This document shows, in pieces, positions 38,355-47,637 of a DNA stretch of 64,000 nucleotides (its first letter is position 1; the number at the start of each line of letters is the position of its first letter). The stretch is taken from NCBI RefSeq assembly GCF_001629705.1, contig NZ_CP015378.1, forward strand, positions 3,224,001 to 3,288,000. Reading direction: 5' to 3'. The translations under genes and the position numbers were made by a program. The notes beneath the pieces were generated by a model. That model made no database searches, had not been told where the DNA came from, and saw only the letters and a list, made by a program, of their open reading frames with translations. The DNA is from Fictibacillus phosphorivorans (GTDB lineage: Bacteria > Bacillota > Bacilli > Bacillales > Fictibacillaceae).

Positions 38355-39407
38355 TTACTCCATTACTTTTTCTAGTGATACATTTAGCAACACATCATCA
38401 TCGCTTGATGGCTGCCCTCTTCCATCTTTGTTGTTCGTTACAACAAACATTTTGTTATCCACGATAAGAATATCACGAATGCGCCCTACATTGGAAACAA
38501 TTGAGGTTATCTTTTTAGATGAAATGCTAACCTTCTTTACACTTTCCCCTCTTAGAGCTGCCACGTACAGATACCCGTCTTTATAGTCGATGCCAGAAGG
38601 TGCCCATGTATCATTACCAGAGTGGATCCAAGGTGATTCTAGGCCATCCCTTTTCTCATCCCCTCGAACGAGCGGCCATCCGTAATTTTTACCCGGCTTA
38701 ATTTTATTGATCTCATCATAATTGGATGATCCATGTTCAGCAGCAAACATGGTACCTTTATTATCCCATGTCATTCCTTGTGGGTTTCTATGCCCATATG
38801 TATAGATGGGAGAAGGATAGAATGGATTATCTTTTGGAACAGAACCATCCTTATTTATTCTTAAAATTTTTCCAGCCAGACTTTTCAAACTTTGAGAGAG
38901 ATCTTCTTCTCCGCTATCCCCCGTTGTGATATACAGCTTTTTATCTGGTCCCCACTCCATCCTACCTCCATTATGTGTGTATCCACCGGGAATACCGTCA
39001 AGAATGACTCTACTTTCTTTCCATTCATCATTCTCAAAGCGCATCTCAACGACTCGATTTACTAAACGACCCGATTTTTCGTACGTATAATAGCCATATG
39101 CTATTTTATTGCTGTCATAGTTTTGGTCTAAAAGAAAGCCAAGAAAACCTCCTTCCCCACCATCAGCCAATGCTTCTGAAAATTTTGGGGAATAAGAGGT
39201 CTTTTTTTGTTTCGGCCCTAATAAAACAAGCCCCCCAGTTCGTTCACTGATCCACATTTGTTTTGGGGTGCTGTTTATCTGCCAAGGAATATTTAAATTT
39301 TTGGTTACAATATCTTCAGATGAATGACTTATTTCATCTTTATTTAAAGGACTACAACCACTGATCAAGCAAAAGGCAGTTAGAAGACTGTACCAATTTT
39401 TTCTCAT
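38355..39407 (-). CDS. Glucose/sorbosone dehydrogenase-like lipoprotein (beta-propeller)
   Basis: Exported lipoprotein with signal ending ISGC (Cys18). The 330-residue mature part is a six-bladed beta-propeller of the GSDH/PQQ sugar dehydrogenase family: PWQINSTPKQMWISERTG, DGGEGGFLGFLLDQNY, YTHNGGRMEWGPDKKLYITTGD and GHRNPQGMTWD with the usual catalytic-histidine position shifted to HNGGR. It may oxidise aldoses at the cell surface if PQQ is available. It lies between yusF and yusE, unlike B. subtilis, so it is probably an insertion into that operon. Confidence 0.85.
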   Translation of the reverse strand: MRKNWYSLLTAFCLISGCSPLNKDEISHSSEDIVTKNLNIPWQINSTPKQMWISERTGGLVLLGPKQKKTSYSPKFSEALADGGEGGFLGFLLDQNYDSNKIAYGYYTYEKSGRLVNRVVEMRFENDEWKESRVILDGIPGGYTHNGGRMEWGPDKKLYITTGDSGEEDLSQSLKSLAGKILRINKDGSVPKDNPFYPSPIYTYGHRNPQGMTWDNKGTMFAAEHGSSNYDEINKIKPGKNYGWPLVRGDEKRDGLESPWIHSGNDTWAPSGIDYKDGYLYVAALRGESVKKVSISSKKITSIVSNVGRIRDILIVDNKMFVVTNNKDGRGQPSSDDDVLLNVSLEKVME

Positions 39408-39410
39408 GGC

Positions 39411-39758
39411 TTATCCTAAACAATTCTTTTGAATATTAAAGTGTGCACCTACCAATACCTTTGCTAGGTACATCAGAGGTGTTTTCGCAACTTCTCTGTA
39501 CATCTTATTAATATATAAATGCTCCGCATTCGGTAATTCACGTTGCAGTTGCTTTCTTAGTTTATGACCTGCATCATCAGCATCGACCAGAATATAAACA
39601 TCTCGATCTTCAATGGCTAATGCCAGCTCTTCTAATTTATCCAAACCTAACGTTCCATTCGTACAAATAATTTCAACCGGTTCATCCAGGATTGCGGCTA
39701 ACTTATCCTTATCTGATTTACCTTCGACAATGATTACTTTGTTTTTGATTTCATTCAT
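39411..39758 (-). CDS. yusF: Toprim-domain protein YusF
   Basis: 115-residue protein consisting mostly of a Toprim fold, the catalytic module of primases, topoisomerases and OLD nucleases. The conserved glutamate is in VIIVEGKSDKDKL, and the DxD motif is LVDADDAGHKL. No other domain is present. Relatives include RNase M5, but the role of YusF is unknown. ATG after GGAGAGATGAG. First gene of the yusF-GSDH-yusE unit and divergent from the KGG stress gene. Confidence 0.88.
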   Translation of the reverse strand: MNEIKNKVIIVEGKSDKDKLAAILDEPVEIICTNGTLGLDKLEELALAIEDRDVYILVDADDAGHKLRKQLQRELPNAEHLYINKMYREVAKTPLMYLAKVLVGAHFNIQKNCLG

Positions 39759-39934
39759 TACTCATCTCTCCTATACTTTGAAGACTATAAAATGAATGCA
39801 TCGCTTAGATTATATATTTGCTTTATTTTATTAAAATCCTGCAAGAGATGTTCTTTATTACTATACCCCTTTTTCCTATTTTCCTACCTATTTGTAATTG
39901 ATGTATGCGTTTTGTACTAATTCTCCTCAAACGC

Positions 39935-39961
39935 GTTTGACATCCTGTTACTTAAGGGAAT
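39935..39961 (+). promoter_or_regulatory. Sigma-B-type promoter of the KGG-repeat gene
   Basis: GTTTGA (39935-39940), 15-bp spacer, GGGAAT (39956-39961), close to the sigma-B consensus GTTTAA-N12-15-GGGTAT. It lies 38 bp before the start codon. General-stress induction is inferred. Confidence 0.65.
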
Positions 39962-39998
39962 TTAGGTGTCATAAAACGAATATTGGAGGAGTCATCAC

Positions 39999-40319
39999 AT
40001 GGCAAAAACGGAACCAAAAATGAGCCGAGCTGATGCAGGCAGATTAGGTGGAGAGAAAACATCCAAATCACGCGGAAAAGAATTCTATCAGCAGATTGGA
40101 AAAAAGGGTGGTACCTCCACATCAAAAAAACATAGCACAACTTTCTTCCAGGAAATCGGGAGAAAAGGCGGCAGCTCTACCTCTAACACACACAATAAGA
40201 CGTTTTATCAGGAAATCGGAAAAAAGGGTGGTACCGCTACTTCCCAAAAACAAGATAAAAGTTTTTATCAGAAGATCGGATCAAAAGGCGGAAGTGCTGA
40301 ACGAAACAAACTAAATTAA
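39999..40319 (+). CDS. GsiB-like KGG-repeat general stress protein
   Basis: 106-residue very hydrophilic protein made of about four 20-residue repeats with the pattern FYQEIGKKGGTATS. The KGG motif belongs to the family of GsiB and plant group-1 LEA proteins. Such proteins are thought to protect against water loss or heat. GsiB is a classic sigma-B target, and a sigma-B-like promoter lies upstream here. ATG with TTGGAGGAG. The DNA repeats are less similar than the peptide repeats, so the peptide pattern is selected. Confidence 0.9.
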   Translation: MAKTEPKMSRADAGRLGGEKTSKSRGKEFYQQIGKKGGTSTSKKHSTTFFQEIGRKGGSSTSNTHNKTFYQEIGKKGGTATSQKQDKSFYQKIGSKGGSAERNKLN

Positions 40320-40329
40320 ATGTAAAAAG

Positions 40330-40368
40330 AGGATGATTGCCAAGGTAACACGTTGACATCATCCTCTG
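40330..40368 (-). terminator. Terminator after yusG
   Basis: Minus-strand arms AGAGGATGAT and ATCATCCTCT around a 20-nt loop, then TTTTT. Confidence 0.75.
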
Positions 40369-40378
40369 AGTGCTGAAA

Positions 40379-40618
40379 TCAGCACCAACCTTTATCACAT
40401 TCATCCACATATTTTGATGGATTCGGTAATTCTACAGGCTTTTCACGTTTATAAATCTTGTCAGCATCAAATTCAAAACCCTCAGCCATCTCGTACATAT
40501 TACCTTGATTTGTAAAACGGATCTGACCAATCTCGTCCTTATCTAAGTAAAGAGACATAGATCCGCCTTTCATTTTACCAAAAACTCGTGATGTAACGTC
40601 TCGTCTATCTTGGTTCAT
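40379..40618 (-). CDS. yusG: YusG-like small protein (DUF2553)
   Basis: 79-residue cytosolic protein of the YusG/DUF2553 family, unknown function. Conserved text: RVFGKMKGGSMSLYLDKDEI, then GQIRFTNQGNMYEMAEGFEF. It ends in DECDKGWC, with two cysteines near the terminus. The ATG giving MNQDRRDVTSR has GGAGGGA upstream; the longer frame would run back to the gcvH stop. It lies downstream of gcvH, as in B. subtilis. Confidence 0.82.
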   Translation of the reverse strand: MNQDRRDVTSRVFGKMKGGSMSLYLDKDEIGQIRFTNQGNMYEMAEGFEFDADKIYKREKPVELPNPSKYVDECDKGWC

Positions 40619-40680
40619 AAAAAAATCCCTCCAAAAAAGAATAGCAGTATGTCTATTCTTTCCTGAAGAGATTGATTTCA

Positions 40681-41067
40681 TTAATCTTCTTTGATTAATT
40701 CTTCGTATTGTTCAGCAGTCATTAACTTTTCAACCTCAGAAGCATCTGAAAGTTCTACAACAACCATCCAAGCTTTTTCATATGGAGACTCGTTAACAAG
40801 TTCAGGGCTATCATCAAGGTCTGCATTTACTTCTACAACTTTTCCAGAGACAGGCGCATATAATTCAGAAACAGTCTTAACAGATTCTACGCTTCCGAAA
40901 GGCTCGTCCGCAGTAAGTTCGTCTCCTACTTCAGGAAGTTCAACGAACACGATATCTCCTAGTTCGTCTTGAGCAAATGCTGTAATACCGATACGAACTT
41001 TATTGCCTTCTTCTGTTTTTGTCCACTCGTGCTCTTCTGAATAGCGTAATTCTTTTGGAAATTCCAT
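40681..41067 (-). CDS. gcvH: Glycine cleavage system H protein
   Basis: Lipoyl carrier that shuttles the aminomethyl group between glycine decarboxylase and the T protein. In Bacillus it is also the entry point for lipoyl transfer to other complexes through LipL. The lipoylated Lys64 is in [15 protein letters not shown]. 128 residues, standard. Lipoyl synthase LipA is encoded at 13-14 kb. ATG after GGAGGGATTAC. It stands apart from gcvT/gcvP, which are not in this window. Confidence 0.96.
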   Translation of the reverse strand: MEFPKELRYSEEHEWTKTEEGNKVRIGITAFAQDELGDIVFVELPEVGDELTADEPFGSVESVKTVSELYAPVSGKVVEVNADLDDSPELVNESPYEKAWMVVVELSDASEVEKLMTAEQYEELIKED

Positions 41068-41138
41068 GTGTAATCCCTCCAGCTTTTCTTGGTTTTATAA
41101 TAACTACAATAAAAGGTTTATCATAGTCAGTAACAAAG

Positions 41139-41498
41139 TTATTTTTTCCAAGTGTTTTCGTACAGCTCTTCTTTAAATCCTACTGTAACTTCTTTGCCGT
41201 TTGTTGCGATCGGTCTTTTAATCAGCATGCCATCACTGGCTAAGATTTCGAGCAGCTCTTCATCTGTTGCTGTTTTCATCTTCTCTTTCATACCCAACTC
41301 ACGATACTTCATGCCGCTCGTATTAAAGAATTTTTTGATCTCTAGACCACTCAGATCGATCAGTTTCTTAAGTTCATGAGCAGAAGGCGGGTTCTCCACA
41401 ATATGTATAGGCTCAAAGGCTACATCATTTTCTTTTAGCCATTTTTTTGCTTTTTGGCAAGTTGAGCATTTTGGATATTCATACACTTTCAGTAGCAT
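41139..41498 (-). CDS. yusI: ArsC/Spx-family protein YusI
   Basis: 119-residue thioredoxin-fold protein of the ArsC/Spx family. It has Cys11-Ser-Thr-Cys14 (YPKCSTCQKAK), the helix HELKKLIDLSGLEIKKFFNT and the RPI cis-proline motif (MLIKRPIAT). Spx-type regulators bind RNA polymerase, whereas ArsC enzymes reduce arsenate; YusI itself has no proven function. The ATG giving MLLKVYEY has AAGGGGTG upstream. Placed next to gcvH as in B. subtilis. Confidence 0.87.
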   Translation of the reverse strand: MLLKVYEYPKCSTCQKAKKWLKENDVAFEPIHIVENPPSAHELKKLIDLSGLEIKKFFNTSGMKYRELGMKEKMKTATDEELLEILASDGMLIKRPIATNGKEVTVGFKEELYENTWKK

Positions 41499-41653
41499 TA
41501 TATCACCCCTTCTCATAGTACCACAAACTAGTGTTACCAATAAAACAAGAAATTCTGCACGTTGGGGAATTTGTTTGACCAGGTGTTGAAAATGAGATCC
41601 CGTTTTAGGTTGCTCCCTTTTTATGGAGCGAGGGTATAATCAGACATGGCAGT

Positions 41654-41770
41654 TGTCGAGAATTGTAGACTCGCGGATAAACTGCAAAAACTTTTGGATT
41701 TGGAGCTATAATTCGCGGATAAACTGCTTAAATTTGTGGATTGAAGGTGTTTATTTATGGATTAATTTTC
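41654..41770. repeat. Degenerate tandem array, 21-bp period, core (T)CGCGGATAA
   Basis: GGAT occurs at 41675, 41696, 41717, 41738 and 41759, exactly every 21 bp. The first and third units read TCGCGGATAAACTGC; the others read TTTTGGATT, TTGTGGATT and TTATGGATT. It occupies part of the 501-bp gap between yusI and the fad operon, and the rest of that gap shows no gene. Confidence 0.8.
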
Positions 41771-41929
41771 GGAACACAGCTACATACCCCTTTAGGTATC
41801 ACCCTAAATCTGTTTTCGCACCTGAAACTGCACTTTTTGTGAGCATTTTTTCGATGTCTGCAATCAAAAATTGCTGTGTTAGTTTCTTTTTTCATGATTT
41901 TTACTTTCGAACCTCTTACAAACTAAACA

Positions 41930-41963
41930 AAAAAAGCCCTCCTACAAATTCAGGAGGGAAAGA
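41930..41963 (-). terminator. Intrinsic terminator of the fadNAE operon
   Basis: Minus-strand arms CCCTCCT and AGGAGGG with an 8-nt loop, then CTTTTTTT. Confidence 0.88.
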
Positions 41964-41999
41964 TAAGATATTTTGAAGGTTAGCGTAAATTCAGATCAA

Positions 42000-43784
42000 T
42001 TAAACGATATAGCGTTCTTCTTCAAGAAGCTGAACAGCTAGTTCACGCTTCTTCTTAATCACGTTAATAGGTGTGTGGCGCGTTAATTTTTTTAACGCTG
42101 ACAACATCATGCGGAGCATGTCGCCTTCTTCAACAGCAATGATGGACTCTTTTGCATGAGCTTCAATGCGGTTGAAAGCTTCTTGGCAATATACTTCTGT
42201 GTATAAAAGTTTTTGTTTTGCCTTTTCAGCTCCAGATCTTTCGATTGCTTTTTCTGTACGTAAAAGAACAGATTCCATGTTGTACACTTCGCTAATGATA
42301 TCGGCTAAGTTTGATAATACTTCTTGCTCTTGCTCTAACTTAGGTCCAAACTTTTGAACGGTTAATCCAGCAGTCATCAAGAAAATCTTCTTTGCCATAG
42401 ACACAAGATATTTTTCTTGATCCAAGCTTTCCGTACCTACTTCAACAGGCATTAACATCATGAGCTCTTGTTGAAGCTGAGTTGCTTTTTGAATAAGTGG
42501 CAATTCATTTTTCATTGCTTTTTTCACAAGCGTTCCTGGTACTAACAAACGATTGATCTCGTTCGTTCCTTCAAAGATTCGGTTGATACGAGAATCGCGG
42601 TATGCACCTTCGATCTCATATTCAGACATAAATCCATATCCACCATGGATTTGAACGCCTTCGTCTACTACATAGTCCAACACTTCTGAAGCTGACACTT
42701 TGTTCAGTGAACATTCGATCGCATACTCTGCGATTGCTTTTGCTAATTCACGACCATCTTTTTGTTTTTCTTCAGATAGAGCGCCTAGACGGTTTTCAAA
42801 AAGACCTACTGTGCGGTATACAGAACTTTCAGCTGCATACGTTTGGACAGCCATGTTCGCCAGCTTTTCTTGAATAAGGCTAAAAGAACTGATTTTACGC
42901 TTGAACTGTTGACGCTCGTTCGCGTATTTTACAGATACTTCAAAAGCGCGTTTGGCTGCTCCAACACATCCTAATGCTAACTTGTAACGACCGATGTTCA
43001 GAATGTTAAAGGCGATCAGATGTCCTTTACCTGCTTCCCATAACAGATTTTCCTTTGGTACTTCTACATCTTCTAAGATAAGAGTACGCGTTGAAGAACT
43101 CTTGATTCCCATCTTCTTTTCTTCTGGTCCTGTGGAAACGCCTTTATAATCTCTTTCAACGATGAATGCAGTGAACTGCTCACCATCGATTTTTGCATAT
43201 ACTACGAAAACGTCAGCGAATGCAGAGTTTGTGATCCACTGCTTCTCACCGTTTAATACATAATGAGTGCCTTCAGCGTTAAGCTTTGCTGTCGTTCTTG
43301 CGCCAAGTGCGTCAGACCCAGAACCTGGCTCAGTTAATGCGTAAGCAGCGATCTTTTCACCTGTTGCGAGTTCAGGTAAGTATTTTTTCTTTTGTTCTTC
43401 GTTTCCAAAAAGAACGATAGGAAGTGAGCCGATTCCTACGTGAGCTCCGTAACTGATCGAGAAACCACGTCCGCGTGCAAACTTTTCCGTGATGAGTGAA
43501 GAAGAAATCTTATCTAGACCTAAGCCGCCATACTCTTCAGGTACATCTGCTCCTAGTAGTCCCAGTTCTCCTGCTTTCGTTAATAGCTTTCTGGATACGG
43601 TAAAATCGTGATCTTCCATCTTTTCAAGTTGAGGTACAACTTCTTTCACAACAAAATCTTCCGTTGTTTTTGCGATCATTAAGTGTTCTTCTGAAAAATC
43701 CTCAGGTGTATAAATTTCTGCTGCTGAAATGTCTTCTATTAAAAAGCTTCCACCAATGATTTGTTTTTCTGCTGTATTCGACAT
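42000..43784 (-). CDS. fadE: Acyl-CoA dehydrogenase FadE
   Basis: FAD-dependent first oxidation step of fatty-acid beta-oxidation, 594 residues (B. subtilis YusJ type, with a C-terminal extension beyond the 380-residue core). Landmarks: [19 protein letters not shown] and [19 protein letters not shown] in the middle beta domain, [20 protein letters not shown], and the catalytic-base region [13 protein letters not shown]. The extra C-terminal 180 residues are helical. ATG after GAGGAGG. Last gene of fadN-fadA-fadE. Confidence 0.95.
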   Translation of the reverse strand: MSNTAEKQIIGGSFLIEDISAAEIYTPEDFSEEHLMIAKTTEDFVVKEVVPQLEKMEDHDFTVSRKLLTKAGELGLLGADVPEEYGGLGLDKISSSLITEKFARGRGFSISYGAHVGIGSLPIVLFGNEEQKKKYLPELATGEKIAAYALTEPGSGSDALGARTTAKLNAEGTHYVLNGEKQWITNSAFADVFVVYAKIDGEQFTAFIVERDYKGVSTGPEEKKMGIKSSSTRTLILEDVEVPKENLLWEAGKGHLIAFNILNIGRYKLALGCVGAAKRAFEVSVKYANERQQFKRKISSFSLIQEKLANMAVQTYAAESSVYRTVGLFENRLGALSEEKQKDGRELAKAIAEYAIECSLNKVSASEVLDYVVDEGVQIHGGYGFMSEYEIEGAYRDSRINRIFEGTNEINRLLVPGTLVKKAMKNELPLIQKATQLQQELMMLMPVEVGTESLDQEKYLVSMAKKIFLMTAGLTVQKFGPKLEQEQEVLSNLADIISEVYNMESVLLRTEKAIERSGAEKAKQKLLYTEVYCQEAFNRIEAHAKESIIAVEEGDMLRMMLSALKKLTRHTPINVIKKKRELAVQLLEEERYIV

Positions 43785-43799
43785 GTTTTCTCCTCCTCG

Positions 43800-44981
43800 T
43801 TATCCTACTAGTTCAAATACGCCTGCTGCTCCCATTCCACCACCGATACACATCGTTACAACTCCGAACTGTTCATTACGACGCTTCATCTCGTGTAAGA
43901 GAGTTAATGTTAACTTTGTTCCTGAACATCCTAGCGGGTGGCCTAGTGCAATCGCACCGCCATTTACGTTTACCTTATCTTCTGGAAGGTTCAGTTCACG
44001 AATGACTTGAACACTTTGGGAAGCAAAGGCCTCATTCAATTCGAACAAGCCGATGTCCGAAATTTCTAATCCTGCCATTTTCAATGCTTTTGGAATGGCC
44101 GCTACAGGACCAACTCCCATGATATCTGGAGCTACTCCAGCCACTGCAAAAGAACGGAATTTCAACAATGGTGTTAAACCTTCTGCTTCTGCTTTTTCTC
44201 TGTTCATAACAAGAACCGTAGCAGCGCCATCACTCGTTTGTGAAGAATTCCCTGCTGTTACAGAACCAGTCGGTGTGAATGCTGGACGCAGTTTACCTAG
44301 TACGTCAATGGTTGTTCCAGGGCGAACTCCTTCATCGATGGATACAGCAATCTCTTTTTCCACTAGCTTCGACTGTTCATCTAACCAGCGTTTCATCACA
44401 TGTACAGGAACGATCTCGTCGTTAAACTTGCCTTCTTTGATCGCTGCTGCTGCTTTTTGGTGGCTTCTTACGGCAAATTCATCTTGATCTTGTCTTGAGA
44501 TGCCGAAGCGTCTCGCTACTTCTTCTGCTGTATGACCCATACCCATGTAATATTGCGGCACCGTTTCAACTAAGTAGGGGTTAGGCTTTACAACATGACC
44601 TACTACCGGGACAAGACTCATAGATTCAGCTCCACCTGCAAGAATGGCTTCTGCTGCACCGAGCATGATTTTTTCTGCACCATACGCAATACTTTGCAAC
44701 CCTGATGAACAAAAACGGTTGATCGTAATTGCTGGTACAGTTTCAGGCAATCCAGCTCTAGCACCGATCAGACGAGCCATGTTCATCCCTTGTTCTGCTT
44801 CAGGAACGGCACATCCGATAATCAGATCATCGATTTCTCCGTTATAATCACCTGCACGCTTCAACGTTTCTTTAATGGTTACCGCTGCTAGTTCGTCTGG
44901 TCTCATATGTGCAAAAGAACCTTTTTTCGCTTTACCAACCGCTGTTCTAGCACCTGCTACTATTACTGCCTCTTTTAACAT
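43800..44981 (-). CDS. fadA: Acetyl-CoA acyltransferase (3-ketoacyl-CoA thiolase)
   Basis: Thiolytic last step of beta-oxidation, 393 residues. Active-site residues are visible: the nucleophilic cysteine in [12 protein letters not shown], the histidine in [15 protein letters not shown] and the second cysteine in [13 protein letters not shown]. It normally forms a complex with the FadN/FadB hydratase-dehydrogenase. It lies 15 bp after fadN and 15 bp before fadE. ATG with GGGGGGAAG. Confidence 0.96.
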   Translation of the reverse strand: MLKEAVIVAGARTAVGKAKKGSFAHMRPDELAAVTIKETLKRAGDYNGEIDDLIIGCAVPEAEQGMNMARLIGARAGLPETVPAITINRFCSSGLQSIAYGAEKIMLGAAEAILAGGAESMSLVPVVGHVVKPNPYLVETVPQYYMGMGHTAEEVARRFGISRQDQDEFAVRSHQKAAAAIKEGKFNDEIVPVHVMKRWLDEQSKLVEKEIAVSIDEGVRPGTTIDVLGKLRPAFTPTGSVTAGNSSQTSDGAATVLVMNREKAEAEGLTPLLKFRSFAVAGVAPDIMGVGPVAAIPKALKMAGLEISDIGLFELNEAFASQSVQVIRELNLPEDKVNVNGGAIALGHPLGCSGTKLTLTLLHEMKRRNEQFGVVTMCIGGGMGAAGVFELVG

Positions 44982-44996
44982 TGAGTTCTTCCCCCC

Positions 44997-47393
44997 TTAG
45001 TTTCTTAGTGGCTTGCCTTTAACAAGCATGTGCTGCATTCTTGCCTGACTCTTCGGTTCTCCAGCTAGACTTAGAAATGCTTCTCTCTCCAAATCTAGTA
45101 AGTATTGTTCGTCTACCAATGTTCCTTCTGGCACTCTTCCTCCAGCTAAAACAAAGGCTAGTTTCTTTGCTATTTTTAGATCGTGCTCTGAAATGTATTG
45201 GCTAAAATGCATTGTCTGCGCTCCTAATGCAAGTGTTGCATATCCTGCCTCACCGACCACAGGAATCTTCTTTCTAACAGGTGGTGTATAGCCAAGGCTT
45301 TCTAACGCAAGCACTTGTGTCTTCGCATCATGCAAGAGGTGATCACCATTTACAGAGATGCTGTCTTCCTTTCGTAAGAAGCCTAGTTTACGTGCTTCTT
45401 GAGCAGAAGTTGACACTTTCGCCATCGCAATCGTTTCAAAAGCTTGGTTCGCTACTTTTTGCAGATCTCCCTTAGCGCCTTCAGGCAGTTGCTCTAATAG
45501 ACGAAGATAAAGTTCTTTGTTTCCGCCTCCACCTGGAATCAAACCAACTCCTGTTTCGACAAGTCCCATATACGTTTCAGATGACATCTGAAGTCTTGCT
45601 GCAGGAAGTGACACTTCAACTCCACCGCCGAGAGTCATTCCGAAGTTAGCCGCTACTACAGGTTTTGCACTATAGCGAACTCTTGCCATCGCTTGTTGGA
45701 ATTGACGAACCATCATATCGAGTTCAAAGAAATTGTCGTCCTGTGCTTCCATAAGGATAAGCATCAAATTTGCACCAACGCAGAAGTTCTTACCTTGATT
45801 ACCAATTACAAGCCCTTTGTAGTTCTTTTCTACTTCGTCGATCGCCTGATGAAGCATCATAATAATTTCCGGTCCGATCGCATTATTCGGAGAATTGAAC
45901 TCAAGCCCCGCAACATCATCACCAAGATCGATTAGTGTTGCTCCACCATTCTTTGTGATCACATTGCCTTTTTCTTTTAAACGGCTTAAATAAACCACTT
46001 TTTTGTTCTCTTCCACAGGAAGATAGCTTCCGTGGTGATAATAAGAGCGATCACCATCCGTTTTTGTATAGAACGAGTTCTTTTCGGAGTGTAGAAGCTC
46101 TTCTACCCAGCCAGGTATTGTCTCACCTTCAGTTTTCATTCGTTCTACTGATTGTGGTACGCCGATCGCATCCCAAATTTCAAATGGACCATGCTCCCAT
46201 CCGAATCCCCATTTCATCGCTTGGTCGATCGCAACAAGGTCATCAGCGATTTCATAACACTTTTCTGCAGAATATAATAGAACCGGTTTAATGATGTCCC
46301 ATAGCAGTTTACCTGCACGGTCATCACTGTATAAAAGCGCTTTCACTTTTTGGTTTGTTGTTTTCATTTGTTTTGCAGCTTCAAGTGTGGCTGTCTTCAT
46401 CTTAGAACGTGGTTTATATTCCAAAGTAGCAGGATCGAGCTCCAAGATTTCACTGCCTGCTTTGCTTTTTTGTTTCAGATAGAAGCCTTGACCTGTCTTA
46501 CTTCCCGTCCAGCCCTTGTCTACCATCTCGTTCAAGAAGTCAGGAATCTCAAACACTTCTTTTTCTTTCCCGTCAACTTGCTCATACACATTTTTCGCAA
46601 CATGAAGGAAGGTATCTAACCCAACAACATCAAGCGTTCTAAACGTTGCAGATTTAGGACGGCCGATCAAAGGACCTGTAACCGAATCAACTTCACCGAC
46701 ACTATATCCTTGTTTCATCATCTCTTGCATCGTGATCATCAATCCATATGTTCCGATGCGGTTCGCGATAAAGTTAGGCGTATCTTTCGCTTCAACTACT
46801 CCTTTTCCAAGTACGTTCTCACCAAAGTTGCGCATGAATTGAACAACTTCAGGTAGTGTATCCTCTGTTGGAATAATTTCAAGAAGCTTTAAGTATCGTG
46901 GTGGATTGAAAAAATGTGTTCCTAAGAAATTGGCTCTAAAATCTTCTGAACGTCCTTCAGCCATGGCTGAAATCGAGATTCCAGAAGTGTTAGACGTTAC
47001 AATACTTCCTGGTTTTCTATATTGATCGACTTGTTCAAAAAGCTTTTGTTTCACATCTAGGCGTTCAACAACTACCTCAATGATCCAGTCTACATCTTTT
47101 AATTTTTCAAGATCATCGGTAAGGTTACCAATTGAGATTAATTCGAGATTTTCTTTTACGGCTAGTGGAGCAGGTTTTTGTTTCAATAATTTTTGTGTGG
47201 CAGATAGAGTGAATTTGTTGCGGAATGCAGGATGATCTTCCGTAATCCCTTTTGCTTTTTCCTCTTCACTTAAAGAAGGCGGTACAATATCCAATAGTAA
47301 TGTTGGTATTCCGACGTTTGCTAGGTGAGCGGCTATGCCTGATCCCATTACACCAGAACCCAGTACAGCAGCTTTTCGGATTTCTCGAGACAA
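44997..47393 (-). CDS. fadN: 3-hydroxyacyl-CoA dehydrogenase / enoyl-CoA hydratase FadN
   Basis: Bifunctional beta-oxidation enzyme of 798 residues. The N-terminal dehydrogenase half has the NAD motif GSGVMGSGIAAHLANVGIP and the HFFNPP signature with catalytic histidine (GTHFFNPPRYL). The C-terminal half is an enoyl-CoA hydratase/crotonase with LVIGNQGKNFCVGANL and FGMTLGGGVEVSL. The domain order is the reverse of E. coli FadB, as known for B. subtilis YusL. Start TTG after AAAGGAGGAAG. First gene of the operon, with a FadR operator 20 bp upstream. Confidence 0.95.
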   Translation of the reverse strand: MSREIRKAAVLGSGVMGSGIAAHLANVGIPTLLLDIVPPSLSEEEKAKGITEDHPAFRNKFTLSATQKLLKQKPAPLAVKENLELISIGNLTDDLEKLKDVDWIIEVVVERLDVKQKLFEQVDQYRKPGSIVTSNTSGISISAMAEGRSEDFRANFLGTHFFNPPRYLKLLEIIPTEDTLPEVVQFMRNFGENVLGKGVVEAKDTPNFIANRIGTYGLMITMQEMMKQGYSVGEVDSVTGPLIGRPKSATFRTLDVVGLDTFLHVAKNVYEQVDGKEKEVFEIPDFLNEMVDKGWTGSKTGQGFYLKQKSKAGSEILELDPATLEYKPRSKMKTATLEAAKQMKTTNQKVKALLYSDDRAGKLLWDIIKPVLLYSAEKCYEIADDLVAIDQAMKWGFGWEHGPFEIWDAIGVPQSVERMKTEGETIPGWVEELLHSEKNSFYTKTDGDRSYYHHGSYLPVEENKKVVYLSRLKEKGNVITKNGGATLIDLGDDVAGLEFNSPNNAIGPEIIMMLHQAIDEVEKNYKGLVIGNQGKNFCVGANLMLILMEAQDDNFFELDMMVRQFQQAMARVRYSAKPVVAANFGMTLGGGVEVSLPAARLQMSSETYMGLVETGVGLIPGGGGNKELYLRLLEQLPEGAKGDLQKVANQAFETIAMAKVSTSAQEARKLGFLRKEDSISVNGDHLLHDAKTQVLALESLGYTPPVRKKIPVVGEAGYATLALGAQTMHFSQYISEHDLKIAKKLAFVLAGGRVPEGTLVDEQYLLDLEREAFLSLAGEPKSQARMQHMLVKGKPLRN

Positions 47394-47412
47394 GATGGTC
47401 TTCCTCCTTTAT

Positions 47413-47430
47413 TGAATGAATACTCATTCA
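47413..47430. promoter_or_regulatory. FadR operator before fadN
   Basis: The 18-mer TGAATGAATACTCATTCA is a perfect fit to the B. subtilis FadR (YsiA) consensus TGAATGAMTANTCATTCA. Long-chain acyl-CoA should release FadR and switch on fadNAE. No unambiguous -35/-10 pair was fixed. Confidence 0.92.
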
Positions 47431-47590
47431 TTTTTTATCCATAAAAAAATTAATTACCCTATATCCAATATAAAATATATTCTGAATTTTAGCAATAGTT
47501 GAGGTTTTTTTCTTTTGTAAACGTTTATTTCTTATCTTATGCAGGTTGTGTGCCTATGGTTTATAGAGGAAGAATGATTCTTTCTGCGTA

Positions 47591-47631
47591 TAAAAAAGAG
47601 GAGTCTGTGTTTAAGACAGACTCCTCTTGCA
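47591..47631 (-). terminator. Intrinsic terminator after proline dehydrogenase gene
   Basis: Minus-strand arms AAGAGGAGTCTGT and ACAGACTCCTCTT with a 7-nt loop, then TTTTTT. Confidence 0.92.
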
Positions 47632-47637
47632 TACTAC

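Noticed and set aside
40048..40314. Plus-strand 88-codon ORF inside the KGG gene
   Set aside because: Out-of-frame shadow; the KGG frame has promoter, ribosome site and family repeats.
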